Positions 36,194 to 45,666 of a DNA stretch of 64,000 nucleotides are shown here, in pieces. The notes under the pieces are model-generated. The model searched no databases and was not told where the DNA came from. It saw only the letters and a list, made by a program, of their open reading frames with translations. Each line of letters starts with the position of its first letter. Position 1 is the first letter of the stretch. The translations under genes were made by a program, and so were the position numbers. This DNA comes from a bacterium (GTDB taxonomy: Bacteria > Bacteroidota > Bacteroidia > Cytophagales > Cyclobacteriaceae): contig JANSWY010000005.1 of the NCBI GenBank assembly GCA_024743255.1, forward strand, positions 62,001-126,000. Reading direction: 5' to 3'.

Positions 36194-37597
36194 TCAGACT
36201 AATTCCTCGTGCTTCTCTACCTCCCATCCATTATTCGAAGTAACCTCCTTAAACCACAATGCAGAAGATTTAGGAATTCTTTCTAAAGTCTCATAATTAA
36301 TGAAATTCAATCCAAACCTGGGTCTATATCCTGAAGCCCATTCGAAGTTATCAAATAAACTCCAGGCGAAATACCCTTTCAGATTCACTCCATTTTCAAT
36401 AGCCTCATTGCAGGCTTGTAAGTATGATTTATAGAATTTAATCCTGTATGGATCTTCAACTTTACCATCCACTATTTCATCATTACAAGCAAATCCATTC
36501 TCAGTAATATAAATATCTGCACCATTATATCTGTTGTGAATCCATTCCAGAAGTTTTCTACAGCCCCAAGGCACCACGGCCCAATTCATACTGGTCAATT
36601 CCCATGTAGAATCCTGTGATAGATTTACATCCTGATCTTCTGAGAGTCCACCATTACCATATACACTTCCTTTCACCAGTTTACCATGTGAATCTTCGGC
36701 AAACATTGTTGTGTAATGATTTAGCCCGAAGAAATCAGTGCTTCCTTTAATTAATTCCTTTTCTTCTTCGGTAAAAACAGGGAGCCTCTCCCCCAGCCTT
36801 TCTTTCATTACTTGCGGATAATCTCCGAAGTAAACCGGATCAGCAAACCATCCAAGGAAAAACAATAGTGCTCTTTCTGCAGCATCTTTATCTTCTTGTT
36901 TATCGGTTAGCGGTTCTCTCCAGTCGCAGTTGTTGGTTATCCCCACCGTTCCACCCTGATGACTAAATTCAGATTGATATAATCTGTAAGCTTTAGTATG
37001 CGCCAATATAAGGTTATGTGCTGCTTGATATGGTTCTGAATTAGATACTCTGCCAGGAGCAAAAACTCCTTGTCCATATCCCAGAATCGATACAACCCAT
37101 GGTTCATTTAGTGTAATCCAATGCTTCACTCTGTCTCCAAATCTTTCAAAGCAGACTTTCGCATAAGCTTCAAAGTCATCTGCAATACTTGGGTTAAGCC
37201 AACCATCATTTTCGCTTTGTAAGGCCAATGGAAGATCCCAGTGATACAATGTGATCCATGGAGTAATTCCATTTGCAAGTAACTCATCAATTAAATCTGA
37301 ATAGAACTGAATTCCAGCTTCATTTACTTTCCCTCTACCCTCCGGCATTATTCTGGGCCAGGAAATTGAGAATCTATAAGCACTAAAACCCTGAGATTTA
37401 ATAAGTGCTACATCTTCTTTGTATTTGTGATAATGATCGATTGCAATATTACCATTATCTCCATTTGCAACCCTGTTAGGAATAGTGCAAAATGCGTCCC
37501 ATATAGAAGGTCCTTTTCCATCTAAATTATGCGCCCCCTCTATTTGATATGAGGAAGTTGCTGATCCCCAAACAAATCCTTCTGGAAATTTTGTCAT
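36194..37597 (-). CDS. GH1 beta-glucosidase, cytoplasmic
   Basis: A 467-residue GH1 enzyme without signal peptide. It starts MTKFPEGFVWGSATSSYQIE, typical of the family. The acid/base is Glu165 (TLNEPWV) and the nucleophile Glu366 (IYITENGFA). The length is normal. It should hydrolyse cellobiose or short cello-oligosaccharides to glucose inside the cell. It lies 12 nt after the GPH transporter gene, which presumably imports its substrate. Confidence 0.95.
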   Translation of the reverse strand: MTKFPEGFVWGSATSSYQIEGAHNLDGKGPSIWDAFCTIPNRVANGDNGNIAIDHYHKYKEDVALIKSQGFSAYRFSISWPRIMPEGRGKVNEAGIQFYSDLIDELLANGITPWITLYHWDLPLALQSENDGWLNPSIADDFEAYAKVCFERFGDRVKHWITLNEPWVVSILGYGQGVFAPGRVSNSEPYQAAHNLILAHTKAYRLYQSEFSHQGGTVGITNNCDWREPLTDKQEDKDAAERALLFFLGWFADPVYFGDYPQVMKERLGERLPVFTEEEKELIKGSTDFFGLNHYTTMFAEDSHGKLVKGSVYGNGGLSEDQDVNLSQDSTWELTSMNWAVVPWGCRKLLEWIHNRYNGADIYITENGFACNDEIVDGKVEDPYRIKFYKSYLQACNEAIENGVNLKGYFAWSLFDNFEWASGYRPRFGLNFINYETLERIPKSSALWFKEVTSNNGWEVEKHEELV

Positions 37598-37609
37598 GTA
37601 CTAATCTCT

Positions 37610-38959
37610 TTATGTATGTGAAACCTTAAGTTTTTCTAATTCTGTATTTACGCTCTCAAGCTTATTTGTTGAAAGAGGATATGCGATTAAAAATCCAATT
37701 GTTGGTATTGCTATCAAGGCAGGAATCCAACTCATTAACATTTTGATAGCCGGAATTGCTCCTGTTATGGTAGTCTCGTCCATTCCGTCATATCCATAAC
37801 TGGAAAGGAGAAAGCCTGTTATAGCACCTGCTGCTCCACCACCGAACTTCATAGCAAATGTACCTGCTGAAAACACAAGACCAGTGGCTCTTCTTCCATT
37901 TTTAATTTCTGAATAATCTGCGGCATCTCCAAGCATACTAAAAAATAAGACTGGCATAATTCCGGCACCAAACTCAGATAAAGAGCCCAGAACAAATATC
38001 AATGTATAATCTCCTGGTTGAGCTATGTATAGCATAGCATTTGTAACTGCTGAAAACGCCATTACATATATGAACAGACGTTTCTTACCAAAGTAATTTG
38101 ATAAAGGTGTTGTAACTAAGGCTGCCACCATAGAGACTACCAAAAGCACTACCATATAGGAAGCTGCCATTGTCTCAAAATTAAGGTACCTCTTAAAGTA
38201 GATCACTGTAATTCCTTGCTTGATCGAGTTGTATGTCACAAACATGAATCCCACAACCAATAGAATCAACCAAGGCTTATTTTTCAATAGATCTGAAAGA
38301 TCTTGCCAAATATTCCCACCTGATTCTTTCTTTGGTTTTACTCTTTCCTTTGTTGTGAAGTAAGTAATGATTAAAAAGCCCGCAAGTACGGCCGATAACA
38401 AATAGATCGCATATTGATATCCCTTGTTTTCATCTCCGCCACCAAGATACAATACCAAGTATATCAACAAACCCTGAGTTAAAATACCACCAAAATAAGC
38501 ACCAGCAAACCTAAATGACGAAAGACTTGTTCTTTGCGTTTCATCACTAGTCATGACTCCCATTAAGGCCGAATAAGGGACGTTACTTGCTGTGTAAATC
38601 AAAGTAAGAAGAATGTAAGTGATATATGCATATACAAGTTTACCTGTAGGTCCAAAATCAGGAGTAGTAAAAGTAAGTGCAAGGATAACTCCTAAAGGAA
38701 CTGCCGTCCAAAGTATCCAAGGCCTGAATTTACCATTTTTTGTATTCGTTCTATCACCAATCATACCCATAATGATATCAGTTACTCCGTCAGACATTCT
38801 GGTAATTAGCAATAAAACACCAGCAGCAGCTGCAGATATCCCAAACACATCTGTATAAAAGATCAATAGAAAGGTAGTGAGAGTTCTCCATGCAATGTTA
38901 GCTGCAGTATCTCCTAATGCATACCCTACTTTCTCTTTCAGACTTATTTTTTCACTCAT
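37610..38959 (-). CDS. GPH-family sugar:cation symporter (MFS)
   Basis: A 449-residue membrane protein with about 12 helices. The N-terminus (EKVGYALGDTAANIAW, followed by LLIFYTDVFGIS) and the RMSDGVTDIIMG loop identify the glycoside-pentoside-hexuronide:cation family related to MelB and XynB/YicJ. It should take a disaccharide or small oligosaccharide across the inner membrane. Genes on both sides encode GH9 (19 nt upstream) and GH1 (12 nt downstream), so cellobiose or cellodextrin is the likely substrate; this is inferred from context. Confidence 0.9.
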   Translation of the reverse strand: MSEKISLKEKVGYALGDTAANIAWRTLTTFLLIFYTDVFGISAAAAGVLLLITRMSDGVTDIIMGMIGDRTNTKNGKFRPWILWTAVPLGVILALTFTTPDFGPTGKLVYAYITYILLTLIYTASNVPYSALMGVMTSDETQRTSLSSFRFAGAYFGGILTQGLLIYLVLYLGGGDENKGYQYAIYLLSAVLAGFLIITYFTTKERVKPKKESGGNIWQDLSDLLKNKPWLILLVVGFMFVTYNSIKQGITVIYFKRYLNFETMAASYMVVLLVVSMVAALVTTPLSNYFGKKRLFIYVMAFSAVTNAMLYIAQPGDYTLIFVLGSLSEFGAGIMPVLFFSMLGDAADYSEIKNGRRATGLVFSAGTFAMKFGGGAAGAITGFLLSSYGYDGMDETTITGAIPAIKMLMSWIPALIAIPTIGFLIAYPLSTNKLESVNTELEKLKVSHT

Positions 38960-38978
38960 GGTAATTAGAATTTGTGGA

Positions 38979-40676
38979 TTATAGGTTGTTAGCTTCTTTT
39001 TCTATAAAGCCCAAGACATAAGTCAATGGAGCGTTCCAGTTAAGACATACTTCGTTACTCGCAAAACTTGGTTCTACATCCATCCAGGCTTTCATTGGAG
39101 CTACACTATCAGGGTAATTAACCTGGAAGGAATCATGTAATCTACTATTGGGTCCTCCCGAGACAAACCCAGGAACAGGGTCATCAATTTCATCTCCAGC
39201 ACTAGGACGGTGATGGATAAACATCGGGGTTTTTGAACCATAACCGGTTACATAACTATAACCATTAGCGTTTTTACCAAAAATATAATCCATGATTAAA
39301 GTGGCTGAACTCAAGTATTTCTTTTCACCAGTAAATCGATAAGCATTACACAATATCATTGCTGTATTAAGCACATCACTATTTGATCCCCATTGAAAGT
39401 CCTGAATTGGTTGGTTATAATCATTGTCACCCATGACTGAAACGAGTTGGTCCGCAGACTTCAGTAACTCATTCTTCAGTGGTGCAGTCCAGTCCTGTTT
39501 ACTATCCAACAAAGAGAAAGCTGCTAAGTAATGCATATGGTTAGCCCAACTTTCGCCAGGTTTGAATTCAAAGCTTATTGGATTTTCCAATAAGTATTCT
39601 TTGTACAGTTCTTCTTCAGTGGCCAGATATAACTCTGCTGCTGCCCAATAGAATTCTTGAGTAAGGTTGGCATCTCCATATTCACCAGTTCTTATGTCTT
39701 CAGGGTTTTTATAAACAACATTGGGGTTTTTGATTGCCCAATTCCAGGCATTCTTTGCTGCCAACAGTAAATTCTCTTTGTATTCACTCCCAAAACTTTC
39801 AGACGTCACTCTTGCCATTTTTGCACTTACTGCTGCCAGATCTAAAGTTGGTGCAGTTGCTTTACCTATGATGTATCTCGGCTTCACCGCAAACTCTGGT
39901 AGAATCATGCCTTCAAATCCTTTAGTTGTAAGCTTAAAAAACACTCCACCGTCATCATCTTGCATTGTCAACAGCCAGTCCATCTCGTATTTGAGTTCAT
40001 CCAGATAATCACTGATTTCGTTTCCGCTCTCTGGAATGTTTAAGGAATTGTCTCCAACGACACCAGGGTATTGTTCATAAAGTGAAAGTAACTGTCCTAA
40101 TGGATAAGCTCCATTCACCACATACTTCCCGTAATCCCCTGCATCATACCACCCACCTGGAGAAGCAGTAACTCCTACTTTTCCACTGGAAGGGTGAAAT
40201 ATGACGCTATCATCGGGGTGTCCCTCGGCCCGATTCCATTGACCAGCATGAGTTTCATCTAGCGAAGTACTGGCTCTGTGATAATATAATGCTTTGATGG
40301 ATGCCTTGAACGCATCCTGGTATAGGTTTTCTTTTATTTCAAAACTGTATGAATTCCCTAAAGACTCAATAAAAACGACATACTCCCCATTAATATTCAA
40401 CCCAGAAAAATCACCTACTTGAACGGTTTCACCAGCTAATTTCCAATCTTTAATTGCTGAAAGTTGACCTTCGTAAACAGATTCCTTTGTATTAAAATCT
40501 ACAATCTTGAATGACTCTAAAGAATTCTTTGTGTTTACCACAAATTGTTTAGGAGAATTGGGATAATATCCTATTTGATTAATTCTTATATCTTCAGATG
40601 GTTGTCCAATTTCATACTTAGGGTTTCCACATGCTAGTAATGTTCCAACAGCGGCTATTAGAAGAACTCTTATCAT
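38979..40676 (-). CDS. GH9 glucanase, lipoprotein
   Basis: 565 residues from the ATG at 40674-40676. The ORF is open to 40775, but that start lies upstream of the -7 promoter box at 40699-40706 and would hide a clean lipoprotein signal (MIRVLLIAAVGTLLAC, Cys16). Residues about 28-115 are an Ig-like CelD_N domain. The GH9 catalytic (alpha/alpha)6 domain follows, with DAGD (Asp178 and Asp181, GGWYDAGDYGKY) and acid Glu542 (NEVCLNWNAPL). It would be anchored in a membrane facing the periplasm or exterior and trim cello-oligosaccharides. First gene of the GH9-transporter-GH1 operon. Confidence 0.92.
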   Translation of the reverse strand: MIRVLLIAAVGTLLACGNPKYEIGQPSEDIRINQIGYYPNSPKQFVVNTKNSLESFKIVDFNTKESVYEGQLSAIKDWKLAGETVQVGDFSGLNINGEYVVFIESLGNSYSFEIKENLYQDAFKASIKALYYHRASTSLDETHAGQWNRAEGHPDDSVIFHPSSGKVGVTASPGGWYDAGDYGKYVVNGAYPLGQLLSLYEQYPGVVGDNSLNIPESGNEISDYLDELKYEMDWLLTMQDDDGGVFFKLTTKGFEGMILPEFAVKPRYIIGKATAPTLDLAAVSAKMARVTSESFGSEYKENLLLAAKNAWNWAIKNPNVVYKNPEDIRTGEYGDANLTQEFYWAAAELYLATEEELYKEYLLENPISFEFKPGESWANHMHYLAAFSLLDSKQDWTAPLKNELLKSADQLVSVMGDNDYNQPIQDFQWGSNSDVLNTAMILCNAYRFTGEKKYLSSATLIMDYIFGKNANGYSYVTGYGSKTPMFIHHRPSAGDEIDDPVPGFVSGGPNSRLHDSFQVNYPDSVAPMKAWMDVEPSFASNEVCLNWNAPLTYVLGFIEKEANNL

Positions 40677-40698
40677 AATTAAGTTATATCTGATGTCA

Positions 40699-40706
40699 CA
40701 AATGTA
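40699..40706 (-). promoter_or_regulatory. -7 box TACATTTG before the GH9 operon
   Basis: On the minus strand an exact TAnnTTTG match lies 22 nt upstream of the GH9 start codon. No TTG is seen at the -33 distance, as would be expected if an activator is needed. It argues against the upstream alternative start at 40775. Confidence 0.5.
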
Positions 40707-40895
40707 TGCCAGGACCCGAGTTGAGCACCATGTGAAATGTTTCAGCTTGCAATGAAATACAATCCTCTGATCCATTTATTGATAGAAAATAAGCAATAAT
40801 CCGATGTTATGCCTTCTGATTAAAAGGAAAAAATGAATATTCGCGGAAGTCTCGGAGATAATTGGTAATTTATAGTAGTCACAGTTTATTGGAGA

Positions 40896-43232
40896 ATGCG
40901 ATCGCTAATCGGAGTTCTAATACTCGCCCTATTTAACGTACTTTCTATCCACGCACAACAAAAGGATAGCATCGATATCTATGAACTTTCATTAGAAGAG
41001 TTAAGCAGGATATCTGTGTATTCTACAACAAGGACGAAAGTTGAAGATGCGTTGGAAGCTCCGGCTACTTTAGTAGTCGTTAATAAAGATCAAATTAAAG
41101 AGAGAGGTTACACCAGTTTACTCCAACTACTTGAAGACTTACCTGATTTTAAAGTAGATATCGCTGTTGATCCCAGATGGCAAAATGACATTACTTCCCG
41201 TGGGGTAAGGTACATGGATAAACTTATCATTTTATTAAATGGTGTCCGTATCTCCTCTCCTACGAACGAAATAATTCCAATTTTTGAAAATTACCCTCTA
41301 AATATGGCAGAGCAGGTTGAGATCTTCTATGGACCAGCATCTGCCTTGTATGGAGCCGATGCTTTTTCAGGTATTATTAACATCATCACTAAGAAGGCAG
41401 ATTCTGGTTATTCAGTTGATGCATCAGTTTGGGGAAGTGGAATAATTGGAGCATTGAATGGTGGAGTTAATGCCTTTTACTCTACAAAGATTGGAAATGA
41501 TATTAGTGTTACTGCCAGTGGTCAGTTTTTCTATGATGAGCAACCGTTTTTGGGAGATGAGTATCCTGAAGAATATGAAGGTATAGACCAGTCATTGGCA
41601 TCTGGAACATTCAATACGATATTTGGACCTATTACTCCAACGACTCCTGTGGATAGTGAAAAAGCTTATCCTCTAGAAGCATGGAGTACCTTTTTAGGTT
41701 TAGAATACAAAGATTTCAATTTTCAATTCTTTAATAATCACTCACATAACCCATCAACTACAGCAAATTCACCACACAATAGTGTGTATAACGAAGAACA
41801 ACTATTTGGTCATGATATCAAGATGTTTACAGGGAAATATCTAAATAAAGGGGACAGAATTGTAAGTTCCAGCCAAGTCACATTTAGTAAATACAGTTTA
41901 GATGAACGCTCCAACTTCAGAAATGTATTCACATTCATGGAACCAGCTTATTTATATGCCAGAAGCTGGAAACTTAAAGGAGAACAGCTTTTCACTGTTA
42001 GCGCTACTGATAATTTAGAAATCACTACTGGAGTTACTTATGAAAGGTTTTTTTCCATACCAAGAAGCAACAATATTCAATCGCCTATTGAAAACAAAAA
42101 TATTGAAGATGCAGTAGTCGCTAATAGTATAGCCCCTTTAAATCAAACTGGAATTGCTGCTGAACTGGTTGAAACCAACTACAATAATATTGGAGGACTA
42201 GTACAATTATCCTGGAATTCAGAACATGTAGATATTACTGTTGGAGCCAGAGTAGACAGAGATGATAGATTTGCCACTACCATCAACCCTAGACTAGGCA
42301 TGGTATTTAAGCCTAGTCATAAACTAACTATAAAAACACTATTCGGAACAGCATATCTGGCTCCTTCTCCACAAAATATATTTGAAAGGTATGGTTCCTT
42401 TTCTACTACCAATGACGGACTTAATTACACGGCATCTTTCTTCAACCTACCAAACCCAGAATTGGATCCACAAAGAATTAGCACTTATGAAGTGAGTGGC
42501 AGTTTCTTCATTAGTGAATCTTTAAGCCTTAATATGACTTCATACTATTCAAAAGTTACCAATTTCATAAGTCCGGTAAATACATTTACAAACGGGGCTC
42601 TAATACAATCACTTTATCCCAACCAATTATATAATATTGGAGGATTCACTGTACCAATTGATGTAATTCAGGTAAATGATAATCTTGGTGAGGCTGACAT
42701 ATATGGAGGAAATATTCAGTTACAATACAGGTGGCAGGGATATGGAAAGTGGAATGGAGATATTCAGATAACTCAGAGTCTGGTTGATGGGAATATTGAT
42801 GTCGATGAAGATGGACCTGCTGTAGAAAGAAATCTACCTGGTGTAGCTCCATCAATTTTTAGATTTGGAGGAACCCTTAGAAACTCCTTTTTATCTGTAA
42901 ACATGCGTTTGAGTTTAGTAGGTAAGCAAAGAGTATTTAATGTAAATGGTGTTCAGGACATAAATAATGATGAAAACCCAAACAATGATTCAAAATACCA
43001 GGAATTATCTGGTTTCCAGCTTCTGAATACAAATATCATCTTTAAACTAACTGAGAAATTTAGTCTTTCATTGATTGGACGTAATTTGCTAAACCAGAAG
43101 TATCGTAATGTAAATATTGGAGCAGCTCCAGAAACCAATGATGGTTCTGGCGGATCTGCGGAGGTTGAATTTTCGAACGGAGCTCCTCAAAACCCTATCA
43201 GAATTCAACTTGGAGCACATCTTAGTTTATAG
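40896..43232 (+). CDS. TonB-dependent receptor, FepA/CirA/BtuB-like
   Basis: A 778-residue outer-membrane receptor with signal peptide 1-20 (ending SIHAQ). An N-terminal stretch (LSLEELSRISVYSTTRTK) is typical of receptors without a CarboxypepD domain. The plug spans about 50-160 (LLQLLEDLPDF, FYGPASALYGADAFSGIINI). The barrel runs to the end, closing in IRIQLGAHLSL. The overall type is that of iron, heme or vitamin receptors; the ligand cannot be read. It is divergent from the GH9 operon and its end overlaps the convergent receiver gene by 11 nt, so a link to cellulose or to the YfiR kinase is possible but unproven. Confidence 0.87.
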   Translation: MRSLIGVLILALFNVLSIHAQQKDSIDIYELSLEELSRISVYSTTRTKVEDALEAPATLVVVNKDQIKERGYTSLLQLLEDLPDFKVDIAVDPRWQNDITSRGVRYMDKLIILLNGVRISSPTNEIIPIFENYPLNMAEQVEIFYGPASALYGADAFSGIINIITKKADSGYSVDASVWGSGIIGALNGGVNAFYSTKIGNDISVTASGQFFYDEQPFLGDEYPEEYEGIDQSLASGTFNTIFGPITPTTPVDSEKAYPLEAWSTFLGLEYKDFNFQFFNNHSHNPSTTANSPHNSVYNEEQLFGHDIKMFTGKYLNKGDRIVSSSQVTFSKYSLDERSNFRNVFTFMEPAYLYARSWKLKGEQLFTVSATDNLEITTGVTYERFFSIPRSNNIQSPIENKNIEDAVVANSIAPLNQTGIAAELVETNYNNIGGLVQLSWNSEHVDITVGARVDRDDRFATTINPRLGMVFKPSHKLTIKTLFGTAYLAPSPQNIFERYGSFSTTNDGLNYTASFFNLPNPELDPQRISTYEVSGSFFISESLSLNMTSYYSKVTNFISPVNTFTNGALIQSLYPNQLYNIGGFTVPIDVIQVNDNLGEADIYGGNIQLQYRWQGYGKWNGDIQITQSLVDGNIDVDEDGPAVERNLPGVAPSIFRFGGTLRNSFLSVNMRLSLVGKQRVFNVNGVQDINNDENPNNDSKYQELSGFQLLNTNIIFKLTEKFSLSLIGRNLLNQKYRNVNIGAAPETNDGSGGSAEVEFSNGAPQNPIRIQLGAHLSL

Positions 43233-43602
43233 TCTCCAATAGAATACTCTTAAGGCCGTCATATGTCCAGGGCTTCTTTACAAAAGTGTCTAGAAGATTA
43301 GATTCCAAAGCCATTGTTACTTCCCCCTCTTGCGTATAGCCTGAAACCATTACCCTTTTTGGTGGTACTTCAATGGATTCAACAAGAAGTTTTAAGAATT
43401 CAACGCCTGTCATTGCAGGCATTAATTGATCAGTGACAACTAAATCCACCCCATGTTCCTGAATGTAAGCAAGTGCTTCGGTTGCAGATGTGGTTGTATA
43501 AATATCAAAGTCTTTACGAAACATTTCCCTGAACATTAACAGGTTTAGTTCCTCGTCATCTAAGTAGATTAGCTTCGGTTTGCTGGTGTTGTTTAAAGTC
43601 AT
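43222..43602 (-). CDS. Stand-alone response regulator receiver domain
   Basis: 126 residues from the ATG at 43600-43602. The ORF extends to 43653, but that part lies inside the upstream kinase gene and does not look like receiver sequence. The domain is complete: YLDDEE, phosphoacceptor Asp58 (VVTDQLMPAMTG), VSGYTQEG and the lysine in FVKKPW. There is no output domain. It starts 14 nt after the stop of the YfiR-domain kinase and is its likely phosphate acceptor. It would act by protein contact or in a phosphorelay. The 3' end overlaps the convergent TonB receptor gene by 11 nt. Confidence 0.88.
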   Translation of the reverse strand: MTLNNTSKPKLIYLDDEELNLLMFREMFRKDFDIYTTTSATEALAYIQEHGVDLVVTDQLMPAMTGVEFLKLLVESIEVPPKRVMVSGYTQEGEVTMALESNLLDTFVKKPWTYDGLKSILLETIN

Positions 43603-43616
43603 ATATACTTTCTTTC

Positions 43617-45548
43617 CTACTTTAAAGGTAGGAGAATAGTAAATACTGACCAAGAATTTTTCTCTGAAGATACATTTAAACTACCTCCGTGCTTCTCAAT
43701 AATACCATAAGTTATTGATAAACCGAGACCTGTTCCAGACCCAACTTTCTTGGTTGTAAAGAAGGGATCGAAGATTTTATCTATCTTATCTTGAGAAATT
43801 CCAGATCCATTATCACGAATTAAAATTTTAACCTGATCACCCTCCAGTGATGTTTCTATGGAAATTTCACCTGGACGGTCAACACTTTCGACAGCATCAA
43901 TGGCATTACTTATTATATTTAAGAACGCTTGTCCCAACTGTCCCTGATAGGCATTGATCTTTGGAAGTGATTCATCAAATTTTTTCTCAATGGTAACAGT
44001 ATTCTTATACTTATTCTGAAGTAATAATAGAGCTACTTCAAGATCCTGATGTATATCTATAAGAGCCTTTTCTTCCTCTTCCATTCTAGAAAACGACCTT
44101 AATCCAGCCACAATATCAGTAGTCCTTTTTGCACCAATTTGGATACTTTTCACCATTTGATCAATGACTTCATGTGCCTGATTGTAGTCTGCATTTTCCT
44201 TCTCTTCAATTATCTCTTGCAGCACTTTGTCAACATCACTTTGGTCCATACTCAGATGCTTGACTTTATCAATTACTGGTTTAATATCCTGAATTCTTGT
44301 TTCAAGTACATGTATCCCTGAATAGACAAAATTGATAGCATTGTTAATCTCATGAGCAATTCCAGCTGTCAACACCCCTAGTGAAGCCATTTTCTCAGAT
44401 TGTACAAGTTGAGTTTGAGCCTCTTTTAGTTCTGCAAGAATCTCGCTTAACTCGTCTTTCTGTTCCTGTAACTTCTTAGCATCTCTTCTTCTCGCTTTAT
44501 ATGCCCGATAAATCAAAAATGAGAATATCAGAACCCCAACAACAGAGAATATGAGGATATACACTGTATTCTTTTGTGCATCCACCACAGAGGTCATTTG
44601 TTCCAATTCAGATGCCCCTGACCTAATTGCTTCTTCTTGTTCTGCCAACTTCTTTTTTTGCTCCTCCAGCATCTTATTCCCAGCTTCCATTTGCGCTGAC
44701 TGACGTAAAATACCATCTTGCAACTCATTCAATTGAGATTCTTTATTGTTAAGTACAAGAACGATACTATCCAACTCACCGGCAGAGCCAGCTACGGCAA
44801 ATTGCAGGGAATCTAAGGATGAACTTTGCTTTTCAATCACATCCTGCTTGTCCTCTATTTGATTGGTTTGAACAGCGATCATTTCTCTTTGTTCAGTAAT
44901 GATCTTGTTACTTTCAGAGATACTGGAGAGAATAGAATCATATCTTGATTCTAGTCCGGACAATCTTGATTCCATTACTCTAACAGAATCCTGTGCACCT
45001 TTGTAGAGTTTAGCAACATCAACTTTAGTTCCTCCTAAAAGCACCATATCAGGTAAAACTTCCAGTCCTTGATTGATAATATTTGCCTGGTTGATTTGAA
45101 AGCCCAAGGTCTGATCTGCTTCCTCAATAAAATTGATCATGATGAACCTTTCGTCATCATAACCATCTGTCACAATGAGCGTGTTTGAACCTCTTAATTG
45201 ATCAAATACAGATCTGGTAGCCTGGTTATAGGGTTGTGAAATATATACAAGGTCAAATCCATCTGGTACCACGGAGGATGAAGTCGAAGTAACTTGTATC
45301 GGTTGGTTCCTAAGTGATCTTGTTTCTCCCAGAAGATTGAATTCGTTAATCAGTGACCTGTCTTCTGACATTAACAATATCTTGAACTTATTGTCAGATT
45401 TGGGCCAATCTATGTTTTTAGCAAAGGAATATACATACGCAACTTCAATTTTGTACCTCTCTGCTGATTGAGCTAGAACTAACTTACTCAAAAGCAAGGC
45501 ACAAACGCATAACAACGCCTTAAATGAAGAGATGTGTGAATTCCCCAT
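43617..45548 (-). CDS. Histidine kinase with N-terminal YfiR (DUF4154) domain
   Basis: 643 residues with signal peptide 1-26 (ending VLAQ). Residues 30-182 form a YfiR/DUF4154 domain (IEVAYVYSFAKNIDWP, KFKILLMSED, LGFQINQANIINQGL). A long periplasmic coiled coil covers about 185-325. The membrane helix is at about 330-348, then a cytoplasmic coiled coil. The HisKA domain has His399 (GIAHEINNAINF) and the HATPase_c has NIISNAIDAV, DNGSGI and GTGLGLSITYG. In Pseudomonas, YfiR is a separate periplasmic repressor of the diguanylate cyclase YfiN. Here the same domain is fused to a kinase, so it probably regulates phosphorylation. Output is likely through the adjacent lone receiver. Confidence 0.9.
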   Translation of the reverse strand: MGNSHISSFKALLCVCALLLSKLVLAQSAERYKIEVAYVYSFAKNIDWPKSDNKFKILLMSEDRSLINEFNLLGETRSLRNQPIQVTSTSSSVVPDGFDLVYISQPYNQATRSVFDQLRGSNTLIVTDGYDDERFIMINFIEEADQTLGFQINQANIINQGLEVLPDMVLLGGTKVDVAKLYKGAQDSVRVMESRLSGLESRYDSILSSISESNKIITEQREMIAVQTNQIEDKQDVIEKQSSSLDSLQFAVAGSAGELDSIVLVLNNKESQLNELQDGILRQSAQMEAGNKMLEEQKKKLAEQEEAIRSGASELEQMTSVVDAQKNTVYILIFSVVGVLIFSFLIYRAYKARRRDAKKLQEQKDELSEILAELKEAQTQLVQSEKMASLGVLTAGIAHEINNAINFVYSGIHVLETRIQDIKPVIDKVKHLSMDQSDVDKVLQEIIEEKENADYNQAHEVIDQMVKSIQIGAKRTTDIVAGLRSFSRMEEEEKALIDIHQDLEVALLLLQNKYKNTVTIEKKFDESLPKINAYQGQLGQAFLNIISNAIDAVESVDRPGEISIETSLEGDQVKILIRDNGSGISQDKIDKIFDPFFTTKKVGSGTGLGLSITYGIIEKHGGSLNVSSEKNSWSVFTILLPLK

Positions 45549-45666
45549 TAGCGTAATATAATATATTGAAGATATTTTTTACTCTTAAGCCAAATCATTT
45601 TCATATGAATCTTTCAATCACTAAACAAAGAGTTCTTAACAAAGACTTATTGACATCAAATTTTTA

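Noticed and set aside
38979-40775. Longer GH9 start at 40775
   Set aside because: The extra 33 residues lie across the -7 promoter box and precede a perfect lipoprotein signal at the inner ATG.
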